DNA of 13,208 nucleotides from Comamonadaceae bacterium. Lineage in GTDB: Bacteria > Pseudomonadota > Gammaproteobacteria > Burkholderiales > Burkholderiaceae_C. Where the stretch lies: NCBI GenBank assembly GCA_947374505.1, contig CANCCE010000061.1, positions 1 through 13,208 on the forward strand, in the 5' to 3' direction. The notes beneath the pieces are model-generated. The model worked only from the letters and a program-made list of their open reading frames with translations. It was not told where the DNA came from and did not search any database. Made by a program: the position numbers and the translations under genes. This document shows positions 1-6,429 of this stretch, piece by piece (within the stretch, counting starts at the first letter, position 1; every line of letters starts with the position of its first letter).

Positions 1-17
1 AAGTCGGATGCACCCAT
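1..17 (-). CDS. Start of an unidentified gene, probably the molybdopterin subunit of the hydroxylase (partial)
   Basis: Only the first five codons are in the window (ATG at 17-15, reading M-G-A-S-D). What supports a real start is a GGAG ribosome binding site seven bases upstream of the ATG on the minus strand, and its place 26 bp downstream of the [2Fe-2S] subunit gene on the same strand. In CoxS/IorA-type hydroxylase operons the next gene usually encodes the large molybdopterin-binding subunit, so that is the likely identity. This is inference from context; five residues cannot identify a family. Confidence 0.5.
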
Positions 18-43
18 GGGATTACTCCAAAAAAGTATAAAAC

Positions 44-514
44 TTAGACAGCCGCCATGGCCGCAGCGCCTTGCTGCACCGCTTTGACGATGTTTTGGTA
101 ACCGGTGCAGCGGCAGATGTTGCCTTCCAGCAGTTCGCGAATTTCGACGTCGCTGGCATTAGGATGGTTTTTGCACAAGTCCACCGCGCTCATGACCATG
201 CCGGGGGTGCAAAAGCCGCACTGCAAACCGTGGCATTCTTTGAAAGCGGCCTGCATCGGGTGCATGGTGCCGTCCGCCGCGGCCAAGCCCTCAATGGTGG
301 TGATCTCTGCGTCCGCAGCCTGCGCAACCAGCATGTTGCAGGACTTCACAGCACGGCCATTCATGATGACCGTGCAGGCACCGCATTGCGCAGTGTCGCA
401 GCCGACATGGGTGCCGGTCAGATGGAGTTGCTCGCGCAGCACTTGCACCAGCAGCGTGTTGGGCGGCGTCTCAACGCTCTGTGCTTTGCCGTTGACTTTG
501 AATTGAACTTGCAT
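44..514 (-). CDS. [2Fe-2S] subunit of a xanthine-oxidase-family molybdenum hydroxylase (CoxS/IorA type)
   Basis: A small electron-transfer subunit of 156 residues, the usual length for CoxS, IorA or QorA-type subunits. It passes electrons from a molybdopterin subunit to an external acceptor. The N-terminal plant-ferredoxin-type cluster uses Cys39, Cys44, Cys47 and Cys59 (C-x4-C-x2-C-x11-C). The C-terminal helical cluster uses Cys99, Cys102, Cys134 and Cys136, with the typical QCGFCTPG and ICRCTGY motifs. I chose the ATG at 514 because a GGAG site lies eight bases before it; a GTG at 523 is also in frame but has no properly spaced site. There is no signal peptide, which is normal because partners of this type are cytoplasmic or carry the export signal on the large subunit. 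The substrate (aldehyde, CO, N-heterocycle) cannot be told from this subunit. The large subunit probably starts at 17. Confidence 0.93.
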   Translation of the reverse strand: MQVQFKVNGKAQSVETPPNTLLVQVLREQLHLTGTHVGCDTAQCGACTVIMNGRAVKSCNMLVAQAADAEITTIEGLAAADGTMHPMQAAFKECHGLQCGFCTPGMVMSAVDLCKNHPNASDVEIRELLEGNICRCTGYQNIVKAVQQGAAAMAAV

Positions 515-562
515 CGACTTCACTCCGTGATGGGAAATAGGGTTTTAAATGAGAAAAAAGTG

Positions 563-615
563 CGTCAAGCTATTGTTGAAGCTCAGATCGTTCCAGTGTC
601 TAGGTTAAACCCTAG
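563..615 (-). promoter_or_regulatory. Candidate promoter and operator upstream of the hydroxylase gene
   Basis: On the minus strand a TTGACG hexamer (568-563) resembles a -35 box, but no convincing -10 lies at the right distance. About 30 bp upstream is an inverted repeat with arms CTAGG (600-604) and CCTAG (611-615) around a six-base AT-rich centre. That position would suit an activator site. The inverted repeat is plainly visible; its role is inference. The rest of the 208-bp gap (515-722) shows only a short hairpin at 682-695 with arms GCTCAA and TTGAGC. Confidence 0.3.
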
Positions 616-722
616 CGAGCTTGCCAATCCAGCGATAAATTTAAAAAATGGAACAGCTTGCAACAAAGAGTCGAGTGCCAAGCTCAACCTTGAGCCAATT
701 CAGCCAGCGCCGGTGCGTTGCT

Positions 723-1247
723 TCAGTGCTTGTGATCGGACATACCAGACATGTCACCCATGCCTGGCATCGCAGCCTTGACCGGGCCCGGTGCAACCAT
801 CGCCACAGGCACGACCAAATCCATTTGACTCTCCACGCCCGCTGCATTTTTAAAGCGCAAAGTCACCGGCACGGTGCTGTCTTTCAACAGGGGGGACTTC
901 AAGTCCATCAGCATCAGGTGGTAACTGCCGGGCTTGAGCTGCACGGTCTTACCGGCGGGCAGGTCGAGGGCGGGGACGGCGCGCATTTTCATGACGTCAC
1001 CCTCCATCTTCATTTCGTGCACTTCGGCAACGCCCGCCACAGGGGTCGATACGCTGACCAAGCGCGTGCTTTGGGCCGCCGTGATGTTCATGAACGCGCC
1101 AGTGCCTTGCTGGCCCTGCACGGTGGCGCGCGCCCACGCACCGTCGACTTTGACGGCGGCTGGCTGGGCGGATGCCAGACTGGTCGATAAGACCAAGCTA
1201 GCCATAAAAAGCATCTGGGCGCTGAAAAAACGAGTGGCTAGGAACAT
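723..1247 (-). CDS. Periplasmic copper chaperone, PCu(A)C family
   Basis: A 174-residue exported protein that carries Cu(I) in the periplasm and is known in this family to help metallate the CuA site of cytochrome c oxidase. The family signature H-x10-M-x21-H-x-M is matched exactly by His77, Met88, His110 and Met112. The signal peptide covers about residues 1-27, with cleavage likely after Ala-Ser-Ala before Gln28. A Met/His-rich tail (last ~13 residues) may add a second copper site, as in other family members. I chose the ATG at 1247 because an AAGG site sits six bases before it; the frame stays open up to 1295, but that would put a charged Phe-rich stretch before the signal peptide. It lies alone between the hydroxylase gene and the tup operon, with no Sco or cox gene in view. 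Confidence 0.92.
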   Translation of the reverse strand: MFLATRFFSAQMLFMASLVLSTSLASAQPAAVKVDGAWARATVQGQQGTGAFMNITAAQSTRLVSVSTPVAGVAEVHEMKMEGDVMKMRAVPALDLPAGKTVQLKPGSYHLMLMDLKSPLLKDSTVPVTLRFKNAAGVESQMDLVVPVAMVAPGPVKAAMPGMGDMSGMSDHKH

Positions 1248-1289
1248 GAAAAACCTTGAAAAATTAAAAAATCTGGTGACAAAAAAACC

Positions 1290-1422
1290 CGTCACTGCGA
1301 GCGAAATCTCGTCACTGCGAGCGCAGCGCGGCAGTCCATGAGCCCGAATTCGCAGTCATGGATGGCCGCGCTACGCTCGCCATGACGCGGATTTAGATGG
1401 CCGCGCTCCGCTCGCCATGACG
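1290..1422. repeat. Cluster of REP-like palindromic repeats
   Basis: Four related units lie in the gap between the copper chaperone and tupA. Unit A is a 5' fragment at 1290-1303 (CGTCACTGCGAGCG). Unit B is a full 31-base copy at 1310-1340. Unit C is a full copy in inverted orientation at 1357-1387, and unit D is an inverted 26-base copy at 1397-1422. Within each full unit, short arms pair around a G+C-rich core: ACTGC with GCAGT in B, ATGGC with GCCAT in C and D. B and C also face each other, so a larger stem is possible. The pattern is like extragenic REP/BIME elements found in many proteobacteria. Both flanking genes point leftward, so the cluster sits in the 3' region of the tup operon. 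Confidence 0.8.
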
Positions 1423-1472
1423 AAGGGACAGAATACCTCGCGCTGCACCCAGACGCACAGCCGCTGCCATGG

Positions 1473-2309
1473 TCAGCGCTTCGCGTTCGCAAAAAACAGC
1501 TGTTGGCCGTTGATTTTGTAGTTTGAGATGACCGCTTGACCGGCGGCAGAAGTGACCCAATCGGCAAACTTTTGGGCTTCAGCGACTTTGGTCTTCGGGT
1601 GCTTGGCCGGGTTGACCACCAACACGCCGTATTGGTTGAACAGGCGCGTGTCGCCTTCCACCAGAATCGCCAGGTTGGCGCGGTTTTTGAAGTTGAGCCA
1701 AGTAGCGCGATCCGCCAGCACGTAAGCCTCTGAACTGGCCGCCATGTTCAACGCCGGGCCCATGCCGCAGCCGCAAGCCTTGTAGCCAGCAAACGTGGGG
1801 GCCTCACTACCAGCCAACTTCCAGTAACGCAGTTCAGCCGCGTGCGTGCCGCTCTTGTCGCCACGGGAAATGAAAGTGCCATTGGCCGCTTCGAGCTTCT
1901 TCAACCCTTGCAAAATGTCTTTACCTTTGACGCCGGCGGGATCCGTGGCCGGGCCAATCAACACAAAGTCGTTGTACATGACGGCTTCACGCTTCAGCAC
2001 AAAGCCTTCTGCAACGATTTTTTCTTCAGCCACTTGGTCGTGCACAAACAGCACATCCGCGTCACCACGTCGGCCCATGTCGATGGCTTGACCGGTGCCC
2101 ACCGCAACCACCTTGATGTCAATGCCGGTGGCTTTTTTAAACTCTGGCAACAAATACGGAAAAAGTCCAGACTGCTCGGTTGAGGTGGTCGAGGCCATGA
2201 CGATGGATGGGCTTTGTGCCAGCGCCAAGGTACCGCCCCAAGCCAAACCAGCCAGCAGAACGACTTTGGACACCTGCTGGGTCAAGCCCAAGAAGTTCAT
2301 TTTTTTCAT
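1473..2309 (-). CDS. tupA: Tungstate ABC transporter, periplasmic binding protein TupA
   Basis: A 278-residue periplasmic binding protein that captures tungstate for the TupBC transporter. The signal peptide spans about residues 1-31, ending ALA before Gln32. The anion-binding STTST motif (40-44) replaces the ModA/PstS versions and is the TupA hallmark; a second conserved segment, SRGDKSGTH (148-156), carries the arginine (Arg149) expected to contact the oxyanion. The stretch ACGCGMG (178-184) differs from the more usual TGQGMG. The ATG at 2309 overlaps the TGA of tupC (ATGA), and an AGGGG site lies seven bases upstream, so translation is coupled. Some homologues are labelled phosphate or molybdate binding proteins; the motif and the TupB/TupC partners favour tungstate. 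Confidence 0.92.
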   Translation of the reverse strand: MKKMNFLGLTQQVSKVVLLAGLAWGGTLALAQSPSIVMASTTSTEQSGLFPYLLPEFKKATGIDIKVVAVGTGQAIDMGRRGDADVLFVHDQVAEEKIVAEGFVLKREAVMYNDFVLIGPATDPAGVKGKDILQGLKKLEAANGTFISRGDKSGTHAAELRYWKLAGSEAPTFAGYKACGCGMGPALNMAASSEAYVLADRATWLNFKNRANLAILVEGDTRLFNQYGVLVVNPAKHPKTKVAEAQKFADWVTSAAGQAVISNYKINGQQLFFANAKR

Positions 2310-3025
2310 CCTAATTCCCCTTTTAAAAATTGGGCGGCTGCCGGCGGCAGTGCCCCCTCGAAAAACGACTTCACCGGTGCGTCCGCCAGCACATGTCCGT
2401 GCTCCAGATAAATCACCCGGCTCGCCAGTCGTTTCACTTGGCCGAGGTTGTGGCTGCTGAAAATCAGCGTCATACCCGCGTCCGCAAATTCACCCATCAA
2501 GGATTCGACTTCGCGCTTGGCCGCCGGGTCGAGGCTGGCGGTGGGCTCGTCAAGCAACAACACTTGCGGCTTTAAGGCCCAGGCACGCGCCAGTGCCAGT
2601 CGTTGCTGCTGGCCGCCCGACAAGGTTTTGCCGGAGCGCTCAGCCAGCCCGGCCAAACCCACGCGCTCCAGCGCTGCCAAAGCCTGCTCGCGTGCAGCAC
2701 GCCAACGCATGCCGCCCAGCCAAAGACCGATCGCGACATTGTTTTGCACGCTGGTGCGCAACATGTAGGGCCGCTGAAACAGCATCGCCTGACGCGCTGG
2801 CACCGGCCGCAGCATCTGCCCGCTGAAAGCCGGCACCAAACCATGCAAGTGACGCAGCAAGGTGCTTTTACCGCTGCCATTGGCACCCACCAAGGCGAGG
2901 CGTTCGCCGCGGCCAATCGTCAGTGTGCAGTCCAACAAGGCTTGGACGCGGCCGAACTGCACGCCCACCGCATTCAGCTTGAACAAGACATCCGGCAACG
3001 CTTCATGTGGTCGGGTGTCGGACAT
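2306..3025 (-). CDS. tupC: Tungstate ABC transporter, ATP-binding protein TupC
   Basis: A 239-residue cytoplasmic ATPase that powers tungstate import. The Walker A motif GANGSGKST is at 47-55, the Q-loop Gln at 84, the signature LSGGQ at 135-139, Walker B LLLDE at 156-160, and the H-loop His follows in SSHN. There is no C-terminal TOBE domain of the ModC kind, which fits TupC. I chose the ATG at 3025, which overlaps the tupB stop by one base (TGATG); a TTG one codon earlier is less likely. It is the middle gene of the tupB-tupC-tupA operon. Confidence 0.92.
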   Translation of the reverse strand: MSDTRPHEALPDVLFKLNAVGVQFGRVQALLDCTLTIGRGERLALVGANGSGKSTLLRHLHGLVPAFSGQMLRPVPARQAMLFQRPYMLRTSVQNNVAIGLWLGGMRWRAAREQALAALERVGLAGLAERSGKTLSGGQQQRLALARAWALKPQVLLLDEPTASLDPAAKREVESLMGEFADAGMTLIFSSHNLGQVKRLASRVIYLEHGHVLADAPVKSFFEGALPPAAAQFLKGELG

Positions 3026-3789
3026 CAACGTGACCCCGCTTTGACGATCACAGCATCAGTCATCCAATTTGTCGGCCAGACGCCGCGTTCTTCTCGGGCT
3101 TCGCGCCAACGGCGGATGAGTGAAATCAAGACATTCAGCAGCAGCACCACCAGCAGCAGCAAGACGCCCAAGGCCAGCGCCAACGGCAGGTCACCCTTGC
3201 TGGTTTCAAGGGCAATGGCGGTGGTCATCACCCGCGTGAAACCATCGATGTTGCCGCCCACCACCATGACCGCACCGACCTCTGAAATAGCCCGACCGAA
3301 GGCCGCAATCAAGACCGTCATCAAGGAGTAGCGCTCGTCCCACAGCAAGACCATGCCGCGCCAGCCGATACCGGCACCTAGCGACTGCAGCTGTTCGCCA
3401 TGCAATCGATCCGCATCCTCAATGCTTTGCCGCACCAGCGCAGTCACAACGGGCAGCACCAGCACGGCCTGTGCCAAGACCATGGCCTTGAACGAGAACA
3501 GCCACCCCAAAAACCCCAAAGGCCCCGTGCGCGACAACAACAAATAGATCACCAAGCCGACCACCACGGATGGCAACGCCAACGCGGTGTTGAGAAAAGC
3601 CAGCACCACGCCGCGTCCGGCAAAGCGGGCGACACCCAGCCATGCGCCTAACAACAAGCCGACGCTGCAAGCCAGCACGCAGGCTGACGCGCTCACAGCC
3701 AACGAACGCAGCACGATGCTGACGAGCAAAGGGTCGAGGGAGGTGATGAGGAAAAACGCCGTGACGACGCTGTCTTGAAATGTAGTCAT
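3025..3789 (-). CDS. tupB: Tungstate ABC transporter, permease TupB
   Basis: A 254-residue inner membrane permease with about five to six hydrophobic segments. The conserved cytoplasmic loop reads GRAISEVGAVMVVGGNIDG, which is the EAA-type coupling segment of the TupB/ModB group and contacts the ATPase. The ATG at 3789 (M-T-T-F-Q) gives the N-terminus expected for TupB. A GTG at 3819 is in frame and has a modest AGG upstream, so a ten-residue longer form cannot be excluded. It is the first gene of the operon and is divergent from the regulator gene at 3940. Confidence 0.92.
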   Translation of the reverse strand: MTTFQDSVVTAFFLITSLDPLLVSIVLRSLAVSASACVLACSVGLLLGAWLGVARFAGRGVVLAFLNTALALPSVVVGLVIYLLLSRTGPLGFLGWLFSFKAMVLAQAVLVLPVVTALVRQSIEDADRLHGEQLQSLGAGIGWRGMVLLWDERYSLMTVLIAAFGRAISEVGAVMVVGGNIDGFTRVMTTAIALETSKGDLPLALALGVLLLLVVLLLNVLISLIRRWREAREERGVWPTNWMTDAVIVKAGSR

Positions 3790-3806
3790 GCTATGGAGCG
3801 TCTGCA

Positions 3807-3920
3807 AAGGACTGCGCACTGTAGCCTAGTTGAAGTGCCCCTGTAGCGCATTGGTAGTCACGAGCTATGAACGCTTTTGCATAGCTTTTCTGCCGCCAAA
3901 AGACAATCGTCGCAGTCCTT
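3807..3920. promoter_or_regulatory. Divergent tup control region with inverted repeats
   Basis: The 150-bp gap between tupB and the regulator holds a perfect inverted repeat, AGCTATG-N10-CATAGCT (3863-3886). Its form recalls ModE-type operators, which are inverted A/T-rich half sites around TATA. A half-site copy GCTATG lies at 3790-3795, touching the tupB start. A second perfect inverted repeat has ten-base arms AAGGACTGCG (3807-3816) and CGCAGTCCTT (3911-3920), one near each gene. These suggest that the regulator controls tupBCA and perhaps itself. Promoter hexamers are not clear in either direction. Confidence 0.55.
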
Positions 3921-3939
3921 GATAATCGCAGCAGTCACC

Positions 3940-5097
3940 ATGCACAAAGTTCAACTTTCTTATCAACTCTCAGCCGAACGCAGCCCCGATGCCCTGATTC
4001 GCCATCCCCTGTTGGACTTGCTGCACGCGGTGCGCGAGCAGGGCTCAATTTCAGCTGCAGCGCGCAGCCAGGGCCTGTCTTACCGCCACGTGTGGGGCGC
4101 GCTGAAAGAGGCCGAACAAACGCTGGGCCGCGAGTTGATCATCTGGGAAAAAGGCCAGCGCGCTCAGCTCACCGAGTTCGGCGAAAAGCTGTTGTGGGCC
4201 GAACGTCAGGCGCAAGCCCGGCTGGCACCTCAAATCGAAGCGCTGCGCGGTGACATCGAACGCGCCTTTTCCATGGCCTTCGACGACAGTGCCCACGTGC
4301 TGGTGTTGTACGCCAGCCATGATGCGGCGCTGGCGGCCCTGCGCCAGAAGACATCGGCGCACGGTTTGCATCTGGACATCCGCTTCATGGGCAGCGTCGA
4401 CGCCATTGCCGCGCTGAATGCCGGGCGCTGCCTGATGGCCGGCTTTCACACGCTGGAGCGACCAGGCCTCAACTCCCTGGCCGCGCAGGCCTACCGCCGC
4501 CAACTCAAACCCGGCTTGCACAAACTGATTGGTTTTGCGCACCGTATGCAGGGCCTGATGGTGGCCAAAGGCAACCCACAATTCATCACCGGGCTGAAAG
4601 ACCTCAGCCGGCCCGGGCTGCGCTATATCAACCGCGCCAGTGGCACCGGCACACGGGTGCTGTTCGACGAACTGCTGGCCGACAGCGGCATCGCCCCGAG
4701 CGCGGTCAACGGCTACGCCACGCAAGAACCGTCGCACGCTGCGGTCGCGCAGGCCGTGGCCAGCGGTTCAGCCGACGTCGGCCTGGGTATTGAGGCCGTC
4801 GCCCTTGAAAAAGGATTGGACTTTATTCCCCTGGTGCGCGAGCGTTACCACTTGGTGTGCTTGAAGTCTGCATTGACGCAAGCCCCGGTACAAGCCTTGT
4901 TGCAGGTCCTGCAAAGCCCGGCCTGGCAAACCGCCGTGGCGCAACTGCCCGGCTACAGCGTGGACGATGCACAAAGCGGCCAAGTGCTGTCCATGCGCGC
5001 ACTGTTGCCATGGTGGCGTTATCGAAGTGAAAAGCCGTCAGCGGATCAAAGCGAGCAGGAGCGAAAGCCGCAAAACACGTCGTCGCGTTCGGGCTGA
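3940..5097 (+). CDS. ModE-like regulator with periplasmic-binding-protein-like domain, probable tungstate sensor
   Basis: A 385-residue one-component regulator. Residues ~20-85 form a winged helix of the ModE/LysR kind; the helix-turn-helix is around 36-52 (SISAAARSQGLSYRHVW). Residues ~115-345 resemble a substrate-binding-protein fold (PBP-like domain) and contain NRASGTGTR (231-239), a motif analogous to the oxyanion-binding turn of TupA. Divergence from tupBCA suggests it senses tungstate or molybdate and represses uptake; this is inference. I chose the ATG at 3940, since homologues begin near HKVQLSY; a TTG at 3877 is in frame but lies inside the palindromic operator candidate. No good ribosome binding site is seen. 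The last ~20 residues are polar, look non-conserved, and overlap the 3' end of senA. Confidence 0.85.
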   Translation: MHKVQLSYQLSAERSPDALIRHPLLDLLHAVREQGSISAAARSQGLSYRHVWGALKEAEQTLGRELIIWEKGQRAQLTEFGEKLLWAERQAQARLAPQIEALRGDIERAFSMAFDDSAHVLVLYASHDAALAALRQKTSAHGLHLDIRFMGSVDAIAALNAGRCLMAGFHTLERPGLNSLAAQAYRRQLKPGLHKLIGFAHRMQGLMVAKGNPQFITGLKDLSRPGLRYINRASGTGTRVLFDELLADSGIAPSAVNGYATQEPSHAAVAQAVASGSADVGLGIEAVALEKGLDFIPLVRERYHLVCLKSALTQAPVQALLQVLQSPAWQTAVAQLPGYSVDDAQSGQVLSMRALLPWWRYRSEKPSADQSEQERKPQNTSSRSG

Positions 5098-6299
5098 TAA
5101 AAATTACGGTATTTGGGTGACTTCATGCGTGCCCGCGTGGCAAACGAGCCACCGCGCAAGACCTTGTGCGTGCCAAACCAAGGCTGTGAATAGTCCACAT
5201 ACGGACCGGGTACAAAACCGGGGTAAGGCTTGAACGTGCTGCCCGTCCACTCCCAGACATCGCCCCATTGAAACCCCCGCCGGCCGGCCGTCTGCGCGGC
5301 AATCTCCCACTCGACTTCAAACGGCAGGCGCCGACCCGCCCAGCGGCACCAGGCATCAGCCTCCCACCAAGTCATGTGCATGGCCGGCTGATTCCCCAGC
5401 ATGCGCAGCGGCTGACCAAAGCGGTTTTGCATCACCGCGCCGCTGGCCACACCGATTTGATCGACATAGCGGGGCCCGCGACGGCCTTCGCTGCGGCAGA
5501 TGCGCTGCAACCAGCGCCAGCCAGCGTCGCTCCACAACTCTTGACGGTCATAGCCACCATCACTGACAAACTCGACAAACTGCGCCCAACTCACCGGCTG
5601 CGCATCGATCTCGAACTCCGGCACGCGCACCTCATGCGCGCCGACTTCGTTGTCAAAGACAAAACCTGCGCCCTCTGCCGCGCTGCCCAAGGACCCGTTG
5701 CAAGCGGGTATCAACAGCGGCTCGCGCAGCGTCATGGGCTTGGGTGCAAAGGCTTGCAGCAAGGGCCGGTCCAGCGTCATCCCCAGGGTTTGCGCGGTCA
5801 TCACCATCGCTTCAGCGTGCATGTCTTCATGCAACAAGCAGAGGCGGTAAAAGTACAGCGCATCGTCGCTCGGTTCAGCCCTTTCGAGCAACTCCAGTGT
5901 GCCTTCCAGTGTGTTGAGCAGATAAGCACGACAGGCATGGACGTCCGGCAGATCGAGCGACCAACGCGCGTCATGTGGCACTTGCGATGAATCCCACCAA
6001 CGGTCGGCCCCCGTTTCAATCGACGGCAGGCGCGGCCCTGCAGGATCGCAACGAGCGCCTTGGCTGCGCTGCAAGTTGCGGCCAATCCAGTGCTCCTGAA
6101 ACCAAGCCACATGGCCCAGCTCCCAGAGCGGAGGATTCAGCGTTGGCAACAGCGGCACGACAAAGTCAACCTTTTCAAGGGCGCTTTGAAACTGTGCAAA
6201 CAGATGCAGCGTGTGGTTGCGCGCATCCATCAGGGCGAGCGACAAGACGTCGCGGCCAGCTTCGCGAACTTTAGGGGAATCGATCAAGCCAGCGCTCAC
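5046..6299 (-). CDS. senA: EgtB-family enzyme, probable selenoneine synthase SenA
   Basis: About 417 residues in the non-haem iron sulfoxide-synthase family. An N-terminal DinB-like bundle carries the likely three-histidine iron site: His63 in WELGHVAW, His157 and His161 in LLHEDMH. A C-terminal formylglycine-generating-enzyme (SUMF1) domain carries GDVWEWT, VLRGGSFATR and RNFYQPERDDVFCGFRS. The SenA subgroup, known from Variovorax, joins a selenosugar to hercynine. I prefer SenA to ergothioneine EgtB because segments such as CDPAGPRLPSI and ADRWWDSSQVPHDARW match my memory of that subgroup, and because selD is the divergent neighbour. No in-frame ATG lies upstream of the conserved N-terminus; GTG at 6299 is the best start, TTG at 6287 or ATG at 6230 (residue 24) being alternatives. 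The frame runs on past 6500 but there it is antisense to selD. senB and egtD are not in the window. Confidence 0.78.
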   Translation of the reverse strand: MSAGLIDSPKVREAGRDVLSLALMDARNHTLHLFAQFQSALEKVDFVVPLLPTLNPPLWELGHVAWFQEHWIGRNLQRSQGARCDPAGPRLPSIETGADRWWDSSQVPHDARWSLDLPDVHACRAYLLNTLEGTLELLERAEPSDDALYFYRLCLLHEDMHAEAMVMTAQTLGMTLDRPLLQAFAPKPMTLREPLLIPACNGSLGSAAEGAGFVFDNEVGAHEVRVPEFEIDAQPVSWAQFVEFVSDGGYDRQELWSDAGWRWLQRICRSEGRRGPRYVDQIGVASGAVMQNRFGQPLRMLGNQPAMHMTWWEADAWCRWAGRRLPFEVEWEIAAQTAGRRGFQWGDVWEWTGSTFKPYPGFVPGPYVDYSQPWFGTHKVLRGGSFATRARMKSPKYRNFYQPERDDVFCGFRSCSL

Positions 6300-6429
6300 A
6301 GTTGGGATGTCCGTTGGAAATGCATGCGAAAGATCATAGTGCGATCTTCCCGCCGACCTGTGTGCCGCGAAAGCAGGACAATGTCGTGATTCCGTATATC
6401 CGAACGTCCGAATTTCCGAAAGCTTTCCG
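6300..6429. promoter_or_regulatory. Divergent senA-selD control region
   Basis: This 130-bp gap must hold both promoters. I see no consensus -35/-10 pair in either direction. Its striking feature is a run of tandem 8-base units next to selD, listed separately. On the senA side a 13-codon reading frame begins with ATG at 6337 and ends with TGA at 6298-6296, overlapping the proposed senA GTG start as GTGA. That frame could be a leader peptide coupled to senA, or may be chance. Confidence 0.4.
6391..6422 (+). repeat. Four tandem 8-bp units immediately before selD
   Basis: The hexamers TCCGTA (6391), TCCGAA (6399), TCCGAA (6407) and TCCGAA (6415) recur with an exact period of eight bases, with the two spacer bases varying (TA, CG, TT, AG). 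A further TCCGA occurs at 6426-6430, out of phase, reaching the ATG of selD. The last unit also forms the palindrome GAAAGCTTTC (6418-6427). The array occupies the place where the selD ribosome binding site should be, and no clear Shine-Dalgarno sequence is present. Confidence 0.75.

Noticed and set aside
682..695. Hairpin GCTCAA-CC-TTGAGC as terminator of the copper chaperone gene
   Set aside because: The stem is short and no T run follows on the minus strand within a useful distance.
1290..1422. CRISPR array
   Set aside because: The copies are few, occur in both orientations, have unequal spacing and are internally palindromic, which fits REP elements and not a CRISPR.
4051..4737. A 228-residue open frame on the minus strand
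   Set aside because: Antisense to the ModE-like regulator and without recognisable motifs.
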